64,000 nucleotides of DNA from Gongronella butleri (lineage: Eukaryota; Mucoromycota; Mucoromycetes; Mucorales; Cunninghamellaceae). The stretch is from positions 124,001 to 188,000 of the forward strand of contig JAIWZP010000029.1 in the NCBI GenBank assembly GCA_025201375.1. The letters run 5' to 3'. Made by a program: the position numbers and the translations under genes. Shown here in pieces: positions 11,503 to 24,090 of this stretch; within the stretch, counting starts at the first letter, position 1, and every line of letters starts with the position of its first letter. The notes beneath the pieces are model-generated. The model did not search any database. It was not told the DNA's origin and saw nothing but the letters and a program-made list of their open reading frames with translations.

Positions 11503-13328
11503 TCAATCAAAGTTTTGATGCTCGAAAATATAGTTGGCTGCCAATTCTACAAACGAGAAGGATGTGTCAGCAAACAGGGTCTATTTTGCTTATGGACCGC
11601 GTGCCAATTCGCGCTCTGACTCGCGTTTTTGTAATATTACCTTCGTTCTTGTCACAAGCAAAGTAAGCTTCAATGGCCAATGCACGATCGACACCCAATT
11701 GCTCCAACTGATGATGAAGAAAAAAAAATCACAGTGGATGAGTCCAAGTTGCTCATTCCGTGATGATGTAATGGTGTGTGCATTGGAAAAAAAGGTTTTG
11801 GATTAGATAAAGGAGGGTTGCTTACGCGGTCAATGGCTTCCTTTTCCTCTTGGGTGACCTGGATGACTTGCGAGCCCTGGGGAATGTCGCCATCGTCCTC
11901 GTCGCCGCCCTGGGTAAGCGCGTTCAAAAAGGCGTGGGGGTCGGAATTGATCAAGCTGAGCAATTCAGGGTTGGATTGGCCAATCTGCTGCAAGAGGGGC
12001 TGCAGCATCGCGGGGTTGCTCTGTACCAGCTGTCGCAATTGTTGGAATTGGGGCGTCTGGCGCAGCTGCGAGAAATCGGCGCCGGGCTGCTGCTGTTGCT
12101 GTTGTTGCTGTTGTTGCTGCGCAGCCGCTTGGAACAGGTTCTGTGGTTGATCTACACAGAAACAAAGATTCGATAAGCAAAAACAGAATAATAATAAAAA
12201 AAAAGAAAAAGAAAAAATAATGAAAAAAAATCTCCCCCACTTACTGGATGAGGGCGACGTCACGGACTCGGTGGTGGCGGCCGTGGTGGTGGGGCTTGTC
12301 GCGGCTTGCTCTTGCGCGGGCGCAGCGGAAGCGGCCGAACGCTCCGCCATTTCACGCTCAATGCTCTCAGGAATGCCCTAAAAAATTGAAAATGAGTCCA
12401 TGTGCCCCAGTTGACGCGCCCCCAATTCCTTGGCAATTACATTAAATAGATACTCGACGGCGCGATCGGGGTTGTTGTAGCTCGCTCGCAGGGCACGCGT
12501 GATTTGTTCGCGCTCAAAGCCCATCTCCATCATGTTTTGGATCACCGGTTCCAACGCCACGCCGGTCACTGCAAAGAACAAAGAAAAAAAATGCAATGAA
12601 TTCATTTGCCCCCAGTTGGAGCTCATTTTGGTCGGCTTACATAGTTGATTTTCGTCGCGGGGCGAGGTGGTGGTATCAGCAGAGGGCGTAGTGGTGGTGG
12701 GAGCGGCGGCGGCAGGGGCGGAAGGCTGCGAAGAGCTGGTGGTCGTGGTGCTAGCGGGTGTGGTAGAAGCAGGCTCTTGCTTGACAGCCTCAGCCTTGGG
12801 TGTCGACGAGCCTGCGGCAGGCTTGGGCGCGGCTTTCTGCAAAAATCGCGTGCTTTTTTAATATGTGTTTTTTTGGGGGGTCACGCTTCTCCATCACTTT
12901 TTTACCTTTTTGGCCACCATCACCACCAAAAAGTCCTTTTCCGTAATGTTGCACTCCTCCACCGTCTTGGCATTGTCCAGGATTTTGCCTAACAAATGCA
13001 AAATCAGCCTTTTTGTTTGTTTGTTGCCAGGCACCAGGGCAACACCACTCCCAGATCCTCACCAGAGAAGATAAGCTTCTGCGACTCGACGGGATCTCCC
13101 TTGAGTTCCGCAATCTTTTCCTTTAGAGAAAGAATCTAATAGAAAACAGGCGAAAATGAGCAACCGCGGCCCTACGTTTCAGCAAAAACGCTTACAGAAT
13201 CGCTGAGCTCGGCCTCCAACGTGAGCGTGTCCTTGTGCAGCGTCTTGACAGTGATTTTCTAAGCACACGTAACGGTGGTGAGCCCACTCAATTGCCTTGC
13301 AGGGTCATTTAAAATTCAATTTTACCAT
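11503..13328 (-). CDS. rad23: UV excision repair protein RAD23 (proteasome shuttle)
   Basis: Ten exons join to 371 aa: 13326-13328, 13196-13258, 13063-13135, 12906-12988, 12641-12836, 12441-12568, 12245-12377, 11826-12151, 11641-11707 and 11503-11546. Exon 1 is the ATG alone. Domains in order: UBL (MKITVKTL... to LVVMVAKK, about 1-74), a Ser/Thr/Pro-rich linker, UBA1 (about 141-182, MMEMGFEREQITRALRAS), a linker, a Gln tract, the XPC-binding domain (LRQLVQSNPAMLQPLLQQIGQ), and UBA2 ([31 protein letters not shown]). Rad23 carries ubiquitinated proteins to the proteasome and stabilises the Rad4/XPC damage sensor. Every junction falls in the expected phase. Confidence 0.95.
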
Positions 13329-13617
13329 GATAGACAAAAAGCGCGCGTGAGTGTAGGGAAAAAAAAGAAAAGAAAATGGGAAAAAACAGGTGGGAAAGAA
13401 CAAAAAGAAAAAAGCGCCTTATGCTTTTGGAAAGGTCGACGTCAGCACCCTTTTGGCTTGTGTCACGCTCTTTTTTTTTATTTTTTTTGGTTTCCCGCTC
13501 ACTATTTTTCATGCTGGGCCGTCAACAAGAAAGGAGGGGGGGGATCAGCAAGCCACCCCCTTTTGCCAATTGGCAAGATGAAAATAAGGGCGTCTTTATT
13601 AAATACAATTGTGTCTT

Positions 13618-16036
13618 TCATAGGCTGCTGAAGGTGTGATGATGGTCAAAAGATAAAGAAAGATTGATTGGTGGCTGCGACAGGTCGATTTGGTCCAACA
13701 TGTAGGACGGATCGGCGGATGCCACGTCGGACTGCGGCGTTGGCGCGTCGCTGCCATTGATTTCCGTCACGTTGAGGAAAAAATCGTCCGGAACGGGCGT
13801 CAAGTCGCGCACCACGTCAAATGTCGATGACACGGCCGACGGTGCGGGGCTTAGAAGTAGACGCATATCCACAGGCACCTGCAGTGCGGCGGCATCCACC
13901 CAATTCACGGCTAAAGGATCGAAAAATGCAGCCATGCCAAGCTGCTCCTGCACCGAAAAGTCTGGTTGGCTTTCTGGCGTGTGTATGGATGCCGTGTGCA
14001 TAGATGCGGTCATAGGCGATAGAGATGCCGCCGATGCCGAGCCAAGCAATGCATCGTTGATCTTTTGGCGCTCCAAGTAGGTCTGTAGCTTTTGACGGAC
14101 CTCGGAAATCGAATCAAATTGGACCCACAGGTGGTCAATCTTGTTGAGCAGCGTGTCCAACACCAAAAAGTAATTGTGTTGCACGGCGCCTGGTGGTGCA
14201 CGCATCATCGCGTCCAGCGCCGTGTCGACAATCGTGGCCATGATATGCTGCGGCGGGTGTTCATCGCCAATGGTCAATGCTGCATATTCGAGCATCTCGT
14301 CTAAAAGCAAATACACCTTGGGCAAAACAGGTACAATCTCTTGCGGATCGAGCGTGTAATCCTTGACAAACACGTCAAACATGGAATTGCCAAAATTCTC
14401 GCACGGAGGCAGCGGCTGGACTGGCTTCATCATGGCCATATGGATGGTGAACAGGCGGTACGCAGACTCGATCATGAACAATTGCAGCGGCGACCATGTG
14501 TGCCGCAGGTCGTCAATGCACTTTTTAAACGACTCTAACACCGTATTTATGCGTATCTGCAAATCATGTGGCTCAGGGCACCTAGCAGTGCGCTTCGGCG
14601 TTGCGCCGCGGAACATGTTGTGCTCCACTTCGGGGAATTCGCGCAAAATCAGGTTGGTGAACTTGCAAATCACGGAATTCACGTAAAACGACTCGTAAAT
14701 GTACTCGTAATGCTTTTGTCCGCGTGTGTGTCCATTACTGCGCTCAAGCGCATACGATTTCGATTGCTCCACATTGCACGGCGGGAACACAAAGTTGTGC
14801 AGCAGCGCGCTAAAGTCAGGAAGATGACCATCTGCAAAATAAAAAAAAAAATAAAAAAAAAAGGAGATCGCGTCAATTTTCCAAAACTGCGCGACACTCT
14901 TCTTTTTTTGGAGGGTCCATACGGTCGACACAGCCGCGAGTAGTGGCGTTAAAGGTGCACCAAAAGGCGGTGCGGATCAATTCGTCCTCGACATCCGAAA
15001 GTTCGCCTTGGAAGGTGCCGTCAAAGACACCGAGGGAGCGAGCGAGCATGACGGACAGGGCGAGGGCGCCCATGCCGCGCTTGGGGAGGCCAAAGGTGGT
15101 ATCAAATAGGCCGAGCAGCACACTAGCCTGGAATTTGGCAAAAGAAGCGACGGCAAGCGATTCGTTGAGCAGACTGTAGCTGTATTCGAGATAGACATTG
15201 CGATCACGAGGATCCGTCGCGCCCCAAAGACGCACAGGCTCGCCCCTGAGCAGACGGCCAAAATAGTCGGCCGTGCCCAAGATCGTACTCAGCAGCAACG
15301 GCTCAATAGTGTCCATCCAAAAGCCCTGCATCACCAGCGTCTTGTTCAAAAGAAACGCGTGTGGGCTGATTGTAAAAAAAAGATCAATCAAGCGCACCGC
15401 TTCATCCTGGTCCAGCCCAGATAACGGATTGAAGCGCAATGGCATCGGCATGCTCTCACACACGTATTTGAATGCGAGATCCAAAAAGGCGGCGGCCGAC
15501 ATGGCATCATAGTATTGGAAATGTGACAGGCGCAGGCGGCTCGCGCGATGCACAATCACATTGACCACCTCCATGCCAAGCCAGATCTGTAAATCGGTCA
15601 AATCGCCCATGACAATGTCGGGAATCGATGGAATGGCAATGGCCATCCGTGCTTGCGCCAATTGCATGATTGGGCCTTGCGACCCTGTGAAGAACATTTG
15701 CAGATAACCGCCCATCGTCATGTTCGGATTGGCACTCATGTACTTTGTATCGGAATGGATCGTATATGACAGCGTTTCAAAGATGATGTCCGTGTAGAAT
15801 TGCGGCCTTTGCCGCCGATCCTGCTTGAATTGATTCCTTGTATACTTGTTCACCACGCTGTTCTTTGCAGGCCGCCCCACCTTGCCCGGCGCACCGTACG
15901 TGCACGACTCTTGGCGCTTGACACACCGCAGGCACGGCGAATGCCCGTCGCACTTGACCTTGCGCGTGCGACACTGCAAACAGCTTACTTTGCGCTTGCT
16001 GATAGCAACAGTGCCAGCACTCTCGGAATCAGGCAT
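13618..16036 (-). CDS. Zn2Cys6 fungal transcription factor
   Basis: Two exons (14923-16036, 13618-14831) give about 775 aa. Residues 19-46 hold the zinc cluster with spacing C-x2-C-x6-C-x5-C-x2-C-x6-C (SCLQCRTRKVKCDGHSPCLR onward). A basic linker with GRPAKN follows. A fungal transcription factor middle-homology-like helical region covers most of the rest. The C-terminal part is Ser/Thr/Pro/Asp-rich and may activate transcription. The donor at 14922 (GTATGG) is my choice because it gives the correct phase; a few codons around the junction are uncertain. Targets cannot be told from the sequence. It is the most upstream (5'-most) gene of the minus-strand block and faces 8 kb without genes. Confidence 0.85.
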
Positions 16037-18349
16037 CTCCAGGGACAGGGAAAAAGAAGGGAAAAGAGTGAAAAAAAAAAATGAAAAAAAGGAGAGTAAA
16101 GAAAGAAAAAAAAAAAATGAAACACCCCGCCTTTGAATCCAAAATTGGACCGCACAGCCCAATTGAAGCCAGATCATTTTTCACCCAGCACACCGGGACA
16201 GCAGTAAAAACGCTGAATTTCAACGTCCTCATCTTACGGTATGGCCAAAAAGAGCTATTGCATAACCTTTTTATTATTGTTGAAAACCGTGAAGTGTGCT
16301 TAAATGACTTCTTTGAAAGCCTTTTTCCCACTCTGGCCCTCTGTCTTTTATGCCGTCCCTTGTCATCGACGACAAATGGCTGCGGATGCGCATGTTTCTT
16401 GGCTTTCCACGGTCGTCTTCGCGCGATCTGGATCAGGCAATCGCGTCGATTTTGCGAAAAAAAAAAAAGGCTGTGGCGCGCCATGGATCCTGGCACCTTG
16501 GCGAATTGGCCCCCGTGGCTCAAATGCGTCAAGCGGGCTTCGCACTTCTGCTCACACGTAGGACGATTCATGCAAGATTGGCGCAAATAAATGGGCCGAT
16601 GCTTGGCACCCAATTCATGCGCAAAAGGGGCCGCCTTGGCACGATCGCCGAAAAGCAGGGTCTCATTCTGTTTGCGCGAAATCAAAGTTGCCTTCTTTCT
16701 GGACGTGCCGCAGAATTAACGTATTGGAAGGGGCCAAAACGGGACAGAAACATCCCATGCTATTGAAATTTTAAAAATTGGCGGCTTGGGGGGAGAAAAG
16801 AAGAAATCAACATTTTTTTGAAGCGCGCCAAGTCGATTTTGTTGCTGATACGCATCCAGGTGAATGAGCTGCACCATGATGGACCCTGACCAAATAAAAA
16901 AAAAAGTGGCTGCGGAGTGAATACTGGTGGTCATTCAAAATAAACGACTGGGAAGGCAGCTTTTTCCCACCAATACAGTAATACAGTAAGTCTTTGGCGC
17001 AGACCGCAAGCAAAATCAAAATGTGAAGTATATATTCATGGCAAGCTAAAAAAAAAATGCAGTAAGAAAAGGGTTTCCAGAGATTCCGCAGAGATTATGA
17101 TAAAATATCATACTTTAAACATGATGAAACGATGAAATATTGCTTGGAAAGCCATGCAAAGCTCGGAGAGCAGTAATTATCATACGTATGCGCTAACAAC
17201 GAACAGTGAGCGATTTTAGATTTTACATCGAGCGGGAAGCGCGATTCGCACAAGAAAAACGCGCTTATAGAGTTGCGCTGACGCGTGCCACGCGCCCCTG
17301 GTGGGGCCCAGCCTTTAGAGAGCAGCAGCCCGCCAGCAGGCCCGCAACGACCATCTTGCCCGTGCCACGCGCGCGTCGAAAAGCGACGCCCTTTTCAGTA
17401 CTTGCCCCAGGTGCTACAACGAGCAAACTGCGGCCGTGGAGTTCCTGGCGCAGGCGACGAAGAAGCCATAAAAGCTGTGGTGTTTATTGGCAGAGCCAAA
17501 ACAAACAGGAAAAAGAAAGAAACAAAAAAAAGGTGTTGTCGAGAATGAGGGGAAAAAAGAACAGTGAGGACAATGACACCCTCTTTTATGCATTTGTTGC
17601 TTGGGCATTGCCTGAGTGAGATCATGGCCGACGCGGCGTCGCTACAGGGGCCACCGAGTGTCAGGTCCCGGCTCTTAAACGTAATCGTCCAAATACAAAA
17701 GTATCGTTTAAAAAAATAAAATACTGTAATAACAAGGGATAGAGGGGATCAAGGGTACCAAGCAAGAGTAAGATGCGAAGGGTCGAAAGTGCCAAAGAGA
17801 AGGCAAAGATGCAATTGGGATGGGAAAAAAAGCGGAAGGGATGGAAAAAATTTCCAGACATGAAGAAAAGAGTATAAAAGGATGTCCCGACGATGGATCC
17901 TTTTTTATAGTTTTTTCAATTCCTTTCTTCACTCATTACCGGATGGTCTTGATCTGGAAATCTTCGCGCGAGCTGTCACAAGGTTGACTAGGTGTCCACT
18001 GATTGGTGATGCTGTGAGGTGATCCGGCGCGCGCTTGTTCAAGTAAATTTGGTTAAAATATAATAGCGCGCAATTGAACCACTCCTCACTTGTGAGATGT
18101 GGTGCAAGGATTCAACGATTCATAGGTGCATTTTGATCCAATGGGAACCAGAGCGTAATAAGGAAATAATAGAAAATCCATTTTGAATCATGCCAATCAC
18201 CATGCATTTTTGAAAAAAATAAAAATAAATAAGATTTTGGCAGATTCGATTTTCTATCGATCCGACGATCGACTAGAAAATCGGCTGATACCCATAATTG
18301 GATGCGTGGGACGGTGGGAGCGAGACTTGTCGAGGTGCGCCAATGCGGA

Positions 18350-18850
18350 TCGGGTGCGTGAATTGGGTGCCTACGCACGGTTTGCTTGTTTCGTTTGCAG
18401 CTTTGCACGTTTCGTTGCTTTCTTTTTTTTCTAATGGCGCCGCCGCCACTGTCGCGCCTTGCGCGCCATTGGCTTGCGCTTGTAATCGGAGTGCACATAC
18501 AGTATGACATACATGGATGGAACGATGGATGAACTGATCGTTACGTACAGTGTTACAGTACTTGATTTTTGCGTGCATTGCTGCATTCTTGGTTTTTCTT
18601 TGTTCGGTTTCTTTTTTTCAATTTGCCGCCAATGCCGCGCCTTGCACGCCATTGGCTAGGCACTGGTCAGGGTGCGTGCACGTGCCTTTGGGCTGAGCGG
18701 GTCAATGCTTGATCTTGACTTGTATTTCTTGCTTTCTTGTTATGCTTGTTTCCTTTTTTCTTTTTCTTGCTTGATTGATTAAAATGTTTGCCTTGCCACG
18801 CCATGCGCGTCTTGGCCAGGCACGAGTTCTACAGGTACACAGTACACAAC
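18350..18850. repeat. degenerate tandem repeat, unit about 150-180 bp
   Basis: At least three imperfect units share a T-rich block (TTTCTTTTTTT) followed by a GC-rich block. The GC-rich cores are CGCGCCTTGCGCGCC at 18453, CGCGCCTTGCACGCC at 18636, and GCCTTGCCACGCCATGCGCG near 18790. A weaker fourth unit may lie at about 18910-19000. Confidence 0.5.
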
Positions 18851-19427
18851 ACCGTACACACGATCCTTGTTAAACGTAATTGAGGATGATCTGCAGGTCG
18901 TGTGTCAATTCATTTCTTTTTTTTCTCTTTTAACGCGCCATTATTACAGTAATGGCTCCTCCGAGCGCGTCGACTACTCGCGCGCCGCCCTTTGAGCGCG
19001 TTTGCGGTTTGCCTATACTGTATTGACACGAGCTGCTGGGTCGTGACATCGACTCATCGAGTGTCATGTGAATGAATTGGGCGTCCATCGAGCGGGGTGC
19101 GGCGAGGGAAAATATACGGTTCTAAAGCGATTCTTTTGTTTTCTTTTTTTGAAACGAATGAACGCCAAAGCATGATGATGCGAGGAGGGATGACGACAAC
19201 ACTGGAAATGGTGGGTTGTGAGGAGGGGCCGAGGGCGTCTCGACGGGGAGCAAGCAAGTGGCGTTGGCTGCGCGTGTGTTGAGACTTGTACAGCTCCAGA
19301 GAAGAAGAGGGTTGTGTGCTTGTGTCCGCGCAAACAAATAAAAGTGAGAATCAGGTTTGCATGGGAAGTGAGGTGATTTTGTTGGAATGCTGCACCGGCA
19401 CTGAAAGTTGGTAAAATTGAGTCGGCG

Positions 19428-20070
19428 GTCAGCGCACAAAAATGTGCAAAATAAAAAAAATAAAAAAATGATACAAAAAAAATTCCATGTAATTTACGCA
19501 CCTTAATTTGGAAGTGTCAACCCTTAAATTTTTGCAAAAAAAAACTTGGCCAAAGCAGGTATTTTTCTCAGTCGGTTGCCGTTCATGCATCACTCCTTGG
19601 GCTTTACTGTATGATATTTTTATTTTTCTCACCTTGGGGCGATTTGTCATTTTGTCAGCCAATAGCAAATCGCCGGAGTTACCTGTTTGGGATGCATTGA
19701 TCACTCGGAGTTTGAAAATGTCCAAAATTAGCATTTTCTGAGATTGAAATGTGTGACCCCTGAGTGACCCCTGAATTTTTAAAAAGTGGTCGTAGCGCTT
19801 TGTTGTTGCTTTAAGCTTTTTTGTTGCAAATTTCGCGCTGAATGCGATGCAGCTATTTTGAGCGCGGTCGGCACAGCAGATGGTGAAAAAAATGCAAAGT
19901 AGAACAAATTTGACGTTTTTGTAATTTGCGAGGTCAAAAAATATCGGGCGGACCTGTCGCGAACACAGGGCCGTAGTTCGTGACCTGACGGGATTTTCAT
20001 CGGCTGGCAGGCAGGCTGTAAAAAAAATTCTGGAGGCACAACAAGCCGGTAAAGTTCAAAAACACGCACT
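19428..20070. repeat. dispersed repeat family R1, copy B (5'-truncated)
   Basis: Homologous to copy A from its CAGCGCACAAAAA word to the terminal TTCTGGAGGCACA word. The first several hundred bases present in copies A and C are missing. It ends less than 100 bases before the large inverted repeat. Confidence 0.8.
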
Positions 20071-20147
20071 GTCGTTTTTTTTTCGAAAGATAAAAATGTT
20101 TTGTATGATTTATCTTTATTATTGCATGTACAGTACTGTACCGTACT

Positions 20148-21163
20148 GTACAGTGCCCTAGCAAAAAAAAGTTTACACTTTGGCTATTGCTCCACAGTGT
20201 GAGATGTCAAGCAATCACGTTAATCTGTTCTGTATTGATCAATAATGGCTCAAATGACATGAAATGTCGTAGAAACAATGTTGTAAAAGTATAAAAACAA
20301 TTCTAAAATTATGAACGGGCTATAGCAAGCGGATTTTGAAATAGACTAAAAAAGGGGTACCTGACGCGTTACGCGACGCGACGCGTACCTACGCGTATAC
20401 AATGGCCTGTGGAGATGAAATGACAATATGAACACCATCTCCAAATTTTTCTAAGACGAGTTCAATGGTGCATGATTGTATTCTATGAATCAATTTCATG
20501 TTACATGCATCACATCGGTGCTGTGATCGATAAATGTAAAATCATTATATGACGCGTGCACGTGTCAGACGCGTCAAAGTCGCGATTTTCTTCCTAACAT
20601 GGTCGTATTGCTCCTATCATACTGGTCAACCAATTGATAACAGCCTATTCTAGTCCTTCAAATTAATGTATTACAATAGTTTTAAGTCAACTAGGGATTA
20701 AAATTAAATGACAAAAATGAAAATTGTTATTTCAGATGCGCCTGACGCGTGACGCGTGTCACATGATGATTTTACATTTATCGATCACAGCACCGATGTG
20801 ATGCATGTAACATGAAATTGATTCATAGAATACAATCATGCACCATTGAACTCGTCTTAGAAAAATTTGGAGATGGTGTTCATATTGTCATTTCATCTCC
20901 ACAGGCCATTGTATACGCGTAGGTACGCGTCGCGTCGCGTAACGCGTCAGGTACCCCTTTTTTAGTCTATTTCAAAATCCGCTTGCTATAGCCCGTTCAT
21001 AATTTTAGAATTGTTTTTATACTTTTACAACATTGTTTCTACGACATTTCATGTCATTTGAGCCATTATTGATCAATACAGAACAGATTAACGTGATTGC
21101 TTGACATCTCACACTGTGGAGCAATAGCCAAAGTGTAAACTTTTTTTTGCTAGGGCACTGTAC
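20148..21163. repeat. near-perfect long inverted repeat (about 400-bp arms, about 160-220 bp spacer)
   Basis: The left arm (about 20148-20545) and right arm (about 20766-21163) are reverse complements. Paired coordinates sum to 41311 at both the outer end (20159/21152) and inner end (20521/20790), so the arms have no net indel. I saw no mismatch over about 385 bases when reading both. A second, imperfect inner zone extends to about 20575 and 20735. Each arm has three ACGCGT sites (left: 20364, 20381, 20391), and the inner zone has four more. There is no coding potential. The outer tips dissolve into TACTGTA/TACAGTA words. Confidence 0.92.
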
Positions 21164-23994
21164 TGTACTGTAGGTACAGTAGGTACTGTAGTATGCAGTG
21201 TACAACAGTATCATGCTGGCAGCTGACATCTGTAGCGCCTCGTTGCAGCATGCAGGCATTGATGTGACAAGTGAGCAAGTGACAGCAGCAAGTGCGCGCT
21301 ACTGTAGAATCTGCAATGTGCCCAACCTTGAGCGAATCAATTGATATGTCATATGCTAACAACGTATTACTGCATATTTTTCTGGTTTACAATATCATGC
21401 TGGAAAGGCTCTGCTTGCAGGATCCCAATTTCCCAAAATACAGTACCCCTCTTCAAGAGCCATTCTCAATTTTCTTGTTTTTTTTTTTTTTTTTTTGCAA
21501 AGCGCGTTTTGACCGCCTTTGTTGCAATGCAATGTGTAGTTAAAATTGCCCTGCAGCGGGTCCTCGCCGCAGATTTGACCGCCTTTGGCTCAGGTTTTTG
21601 TCAAATTCGTTTTAATTCGCATATATGAGCAAAACATTAAAAAAGGGCGGAACGGACACGTCTGACGAGCAGAATAAAACCTTTTACCCGTTCGACACCA
21701 CGTGCGCAAGACGTTTTGCTGGTTTGTATCCAAGCTGGTGCGCAAAGAAAGCGGTGTGGCCGGGATGGGCGTCCATGTGGTGCTTGGATGACGTGTAAAT
21801 GCATTTTACCGGGGCACGCGTTTCTCACACCAAGGTAGAAAAGGCCCGGGTCGTTTTACGAGTTACGGCGGCGTGACACACAATGAAAAAGTAAGGAGGC
21901 AGTGTGACGTTTGGGCGTAGAACACTCGGAAGCTCTGCGCGTGATTGTTTCATTTTGTTTCCACCATGCTCGTGATGACAGTAATATGCAAAGATGATCT
22001 TTTCATGGAATTGTAGAGAAAGTGGAGAAGCATGCACGCGTGTATGGGCCGGTGATCAACTTGGCTTGAGACAAGGGGCCGACCGGGCCGACAAGTTGAT
22101 CTTGTGCCTGGATTTGGAACATGCACGCCTGCACGACGAATTATTCTCACGATGACCAATGAAAAAAAAGGAGTTGCGCAGCTAATGAAAATGTGTGACC
22201 GATCGCCACGATAAAAAAAAAGGAGGAAAACCCGACGCACCTTGCGCCCTCGGGCGAGAAAACGCGAGAAACGTATTTGACATTTGCACAATTGTCTATG
22301 CCATGCTCTAATTGCACCTCCTGCATCCGCCAAACTCACAGACGCGGCTGCCATGCATCAAGATACCGGTAGGGAGGCGCCCCGTCTCTCTCTTTTTTTT
22401 TTTTTTTTCTCCCGACAGCCTGCATAAATGACCTGAGTTGGGCGGCCCCTGATTTGATTTTTTTTACTACATGTTCACGTGCCTTTTTTTTATCGAGGTA
22501 AAATTGATCCAAAGACAATGAAACACTTTTGCCCTTAATGATGGTGTTGCGTGTCCCATTTGTCTATTTTTCCCATTTTTCATGTTTTTACGTAAGTACG
22601 TGGTCAGCACGGTCGTGGACACGACATTTTACTTGTGGCCATGCGTCGGCGCCATCCGCATTGGGTCGGCGTGTTGGGTAATCCCCACGGACAATCCCAA
22701 GGTGGCGTGAATGGCTGGCATGGTGACACCTGCTTGGGAAAAAAATCATCAACTTCCTGTATGTCTAACCCAGGTATGGGCGTCATGCAGTCCTCTTTTT
22801 TTGAGACGCGTCTTTAAAGACATGAAAAAGGAAAAAGGAAGAAATAACCTCAATTGGTCTAGTGTCGTCCACCTTGGCAACATGACAGGGACGATGGGCA
22901 ATCGCGTCATTCAGCATTCATCCACGGAACCACGAGTGATGGCGCGCGTGTCTAGCATTTTCGTGGGCGATAAGGAATTATCGGCTATTTTTTTTTATCA
23001 TACGCGTCGCCGTGCTTCACGGCTTGTCAGGTGTTCCGCACCATTGGAACCATCGGCTAACAATGTTTATGCAATGTTCCAATGACGGGTTTAAAAGCGG
23101 AAACAATCGACAGAAATAGACATTTTTGCAAGCAACGAAGGTTTAAAGACGCAACGATGGTGCAATGAGTGTGCATGAATGCAGCCAACCAGAGGAAAAA
23201 TAAAAAAAGGACTCGAGTCGAGACACGCTGCATGGTCTCTGCTTGCTTTGCCCGCCCCACCCCGCCTCAAAATGGCGACATTGAGCCCAGTCGATAGCAT
23301 TGACAGAAACTTTACACTGGGACCTGTGTGTCACACTGCAGGATCGATTGGAAATGAGCATTTTACATTTAATTTATTTTATGCTTTGGTCGCACGAAAA
23401 AAGCTATGCCCGAATTGGATGAATTCACCTAAATCAGGCTCATTTGCGGTGATACTCTCTAGCTGCTGGTTGGGCCACTTTGGGTTTGCCCAAACCCTAA
23501 TTTCTGTAATGGCATGGTGGCATTTTGTTTATTGTATATTTTGGGACGCGTCCTTATTAGTTTACGCATTTACGATCATTCGCCACCCCTCTCCCCCTGT
23601 TGCATCATATTGTGGTTGCAACAGACCGTGAGCATGTGTACCCCCTTGGGTCACTTGTGATTCGGCATCGTGCATCTGGCCCGTGATTACAGATCTAGGA
23701 ACCTGGCCGACCATCCCGTAAAATAATCACGGTCAATTTGGGCATCTCTGCCTTGAAATAGGAACCACGCGCCTCTTTAAGCAACTTTTGATCAAACAAG
23801 GATAGAACGGACCACTTGCGCCAACGACCAAGACGGGATCAGGTTGGCACAACCCTAAATGAATATGAAAATGAATGAATCAGGAACACACGCACTCCGC
23901 GCGCGCGTCATGGGCGATCCCCGTCGTCCATTGGGCCTTTTTTTTTTTCTTTGCACACGCGTCCGTCCCAGATGTCGCAGCTCATCCGTTTTTG

Positions 23995-24002
23995 TATAAA
24001 AA
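23995..24002 (+). promoter_or_regulatory. TATA box of aspartic protease
   Basis: TATAAAAA lies about 90 bases before the ATG at 24091, followed by a T/C-rich leader of the type seen before highly expressed fungal secreted-protein genes. Confidence 0.6.
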
Positions 24003-24090
24003 GAACAACTTTTTTTTGCATTTGACTTTTTTTTTTTTTTCCTTCATCCAAACCAACCCTTTCCACTCTTTTTTTTCCACCTCCTCAACC

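Larger units (their letters stand above)
16037..24090. other. 8-kb gene-free region
   Basis: I see no supported gene on either strand. Contents: a TATA box with a short unassigned leader near 17873-17990, a GC-rich degenerate tandem repeat (about 18350-18850), dispersed-repeat copy B (19428-20070), the large inverted repeat (20148-21163), TACTGTA-type words and T-runs (21479-21496 and 22391-22408). The last 100 bases are the promoter of the aspartic protease. Confidence 0.55.

Noticed and set aside
17206..17619. 137-codon open frame, Arg/Lys-rich
   Set aside because: Composition follows a local GC-rich patch and A-runs; no domain, promoter or splice logic supports it.
20148..21163. CRISPR or bacterial attachment structure
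   Set aside because: There are only two arms in inverted orientation in a eukaryotic genome and no spacer-repeat periodicity.
23179..23631. 150-codon open frame with hydrophobic stretch
   Set aside because: No recognisable motif, no clear promoter and AT-rich intergenic composition.
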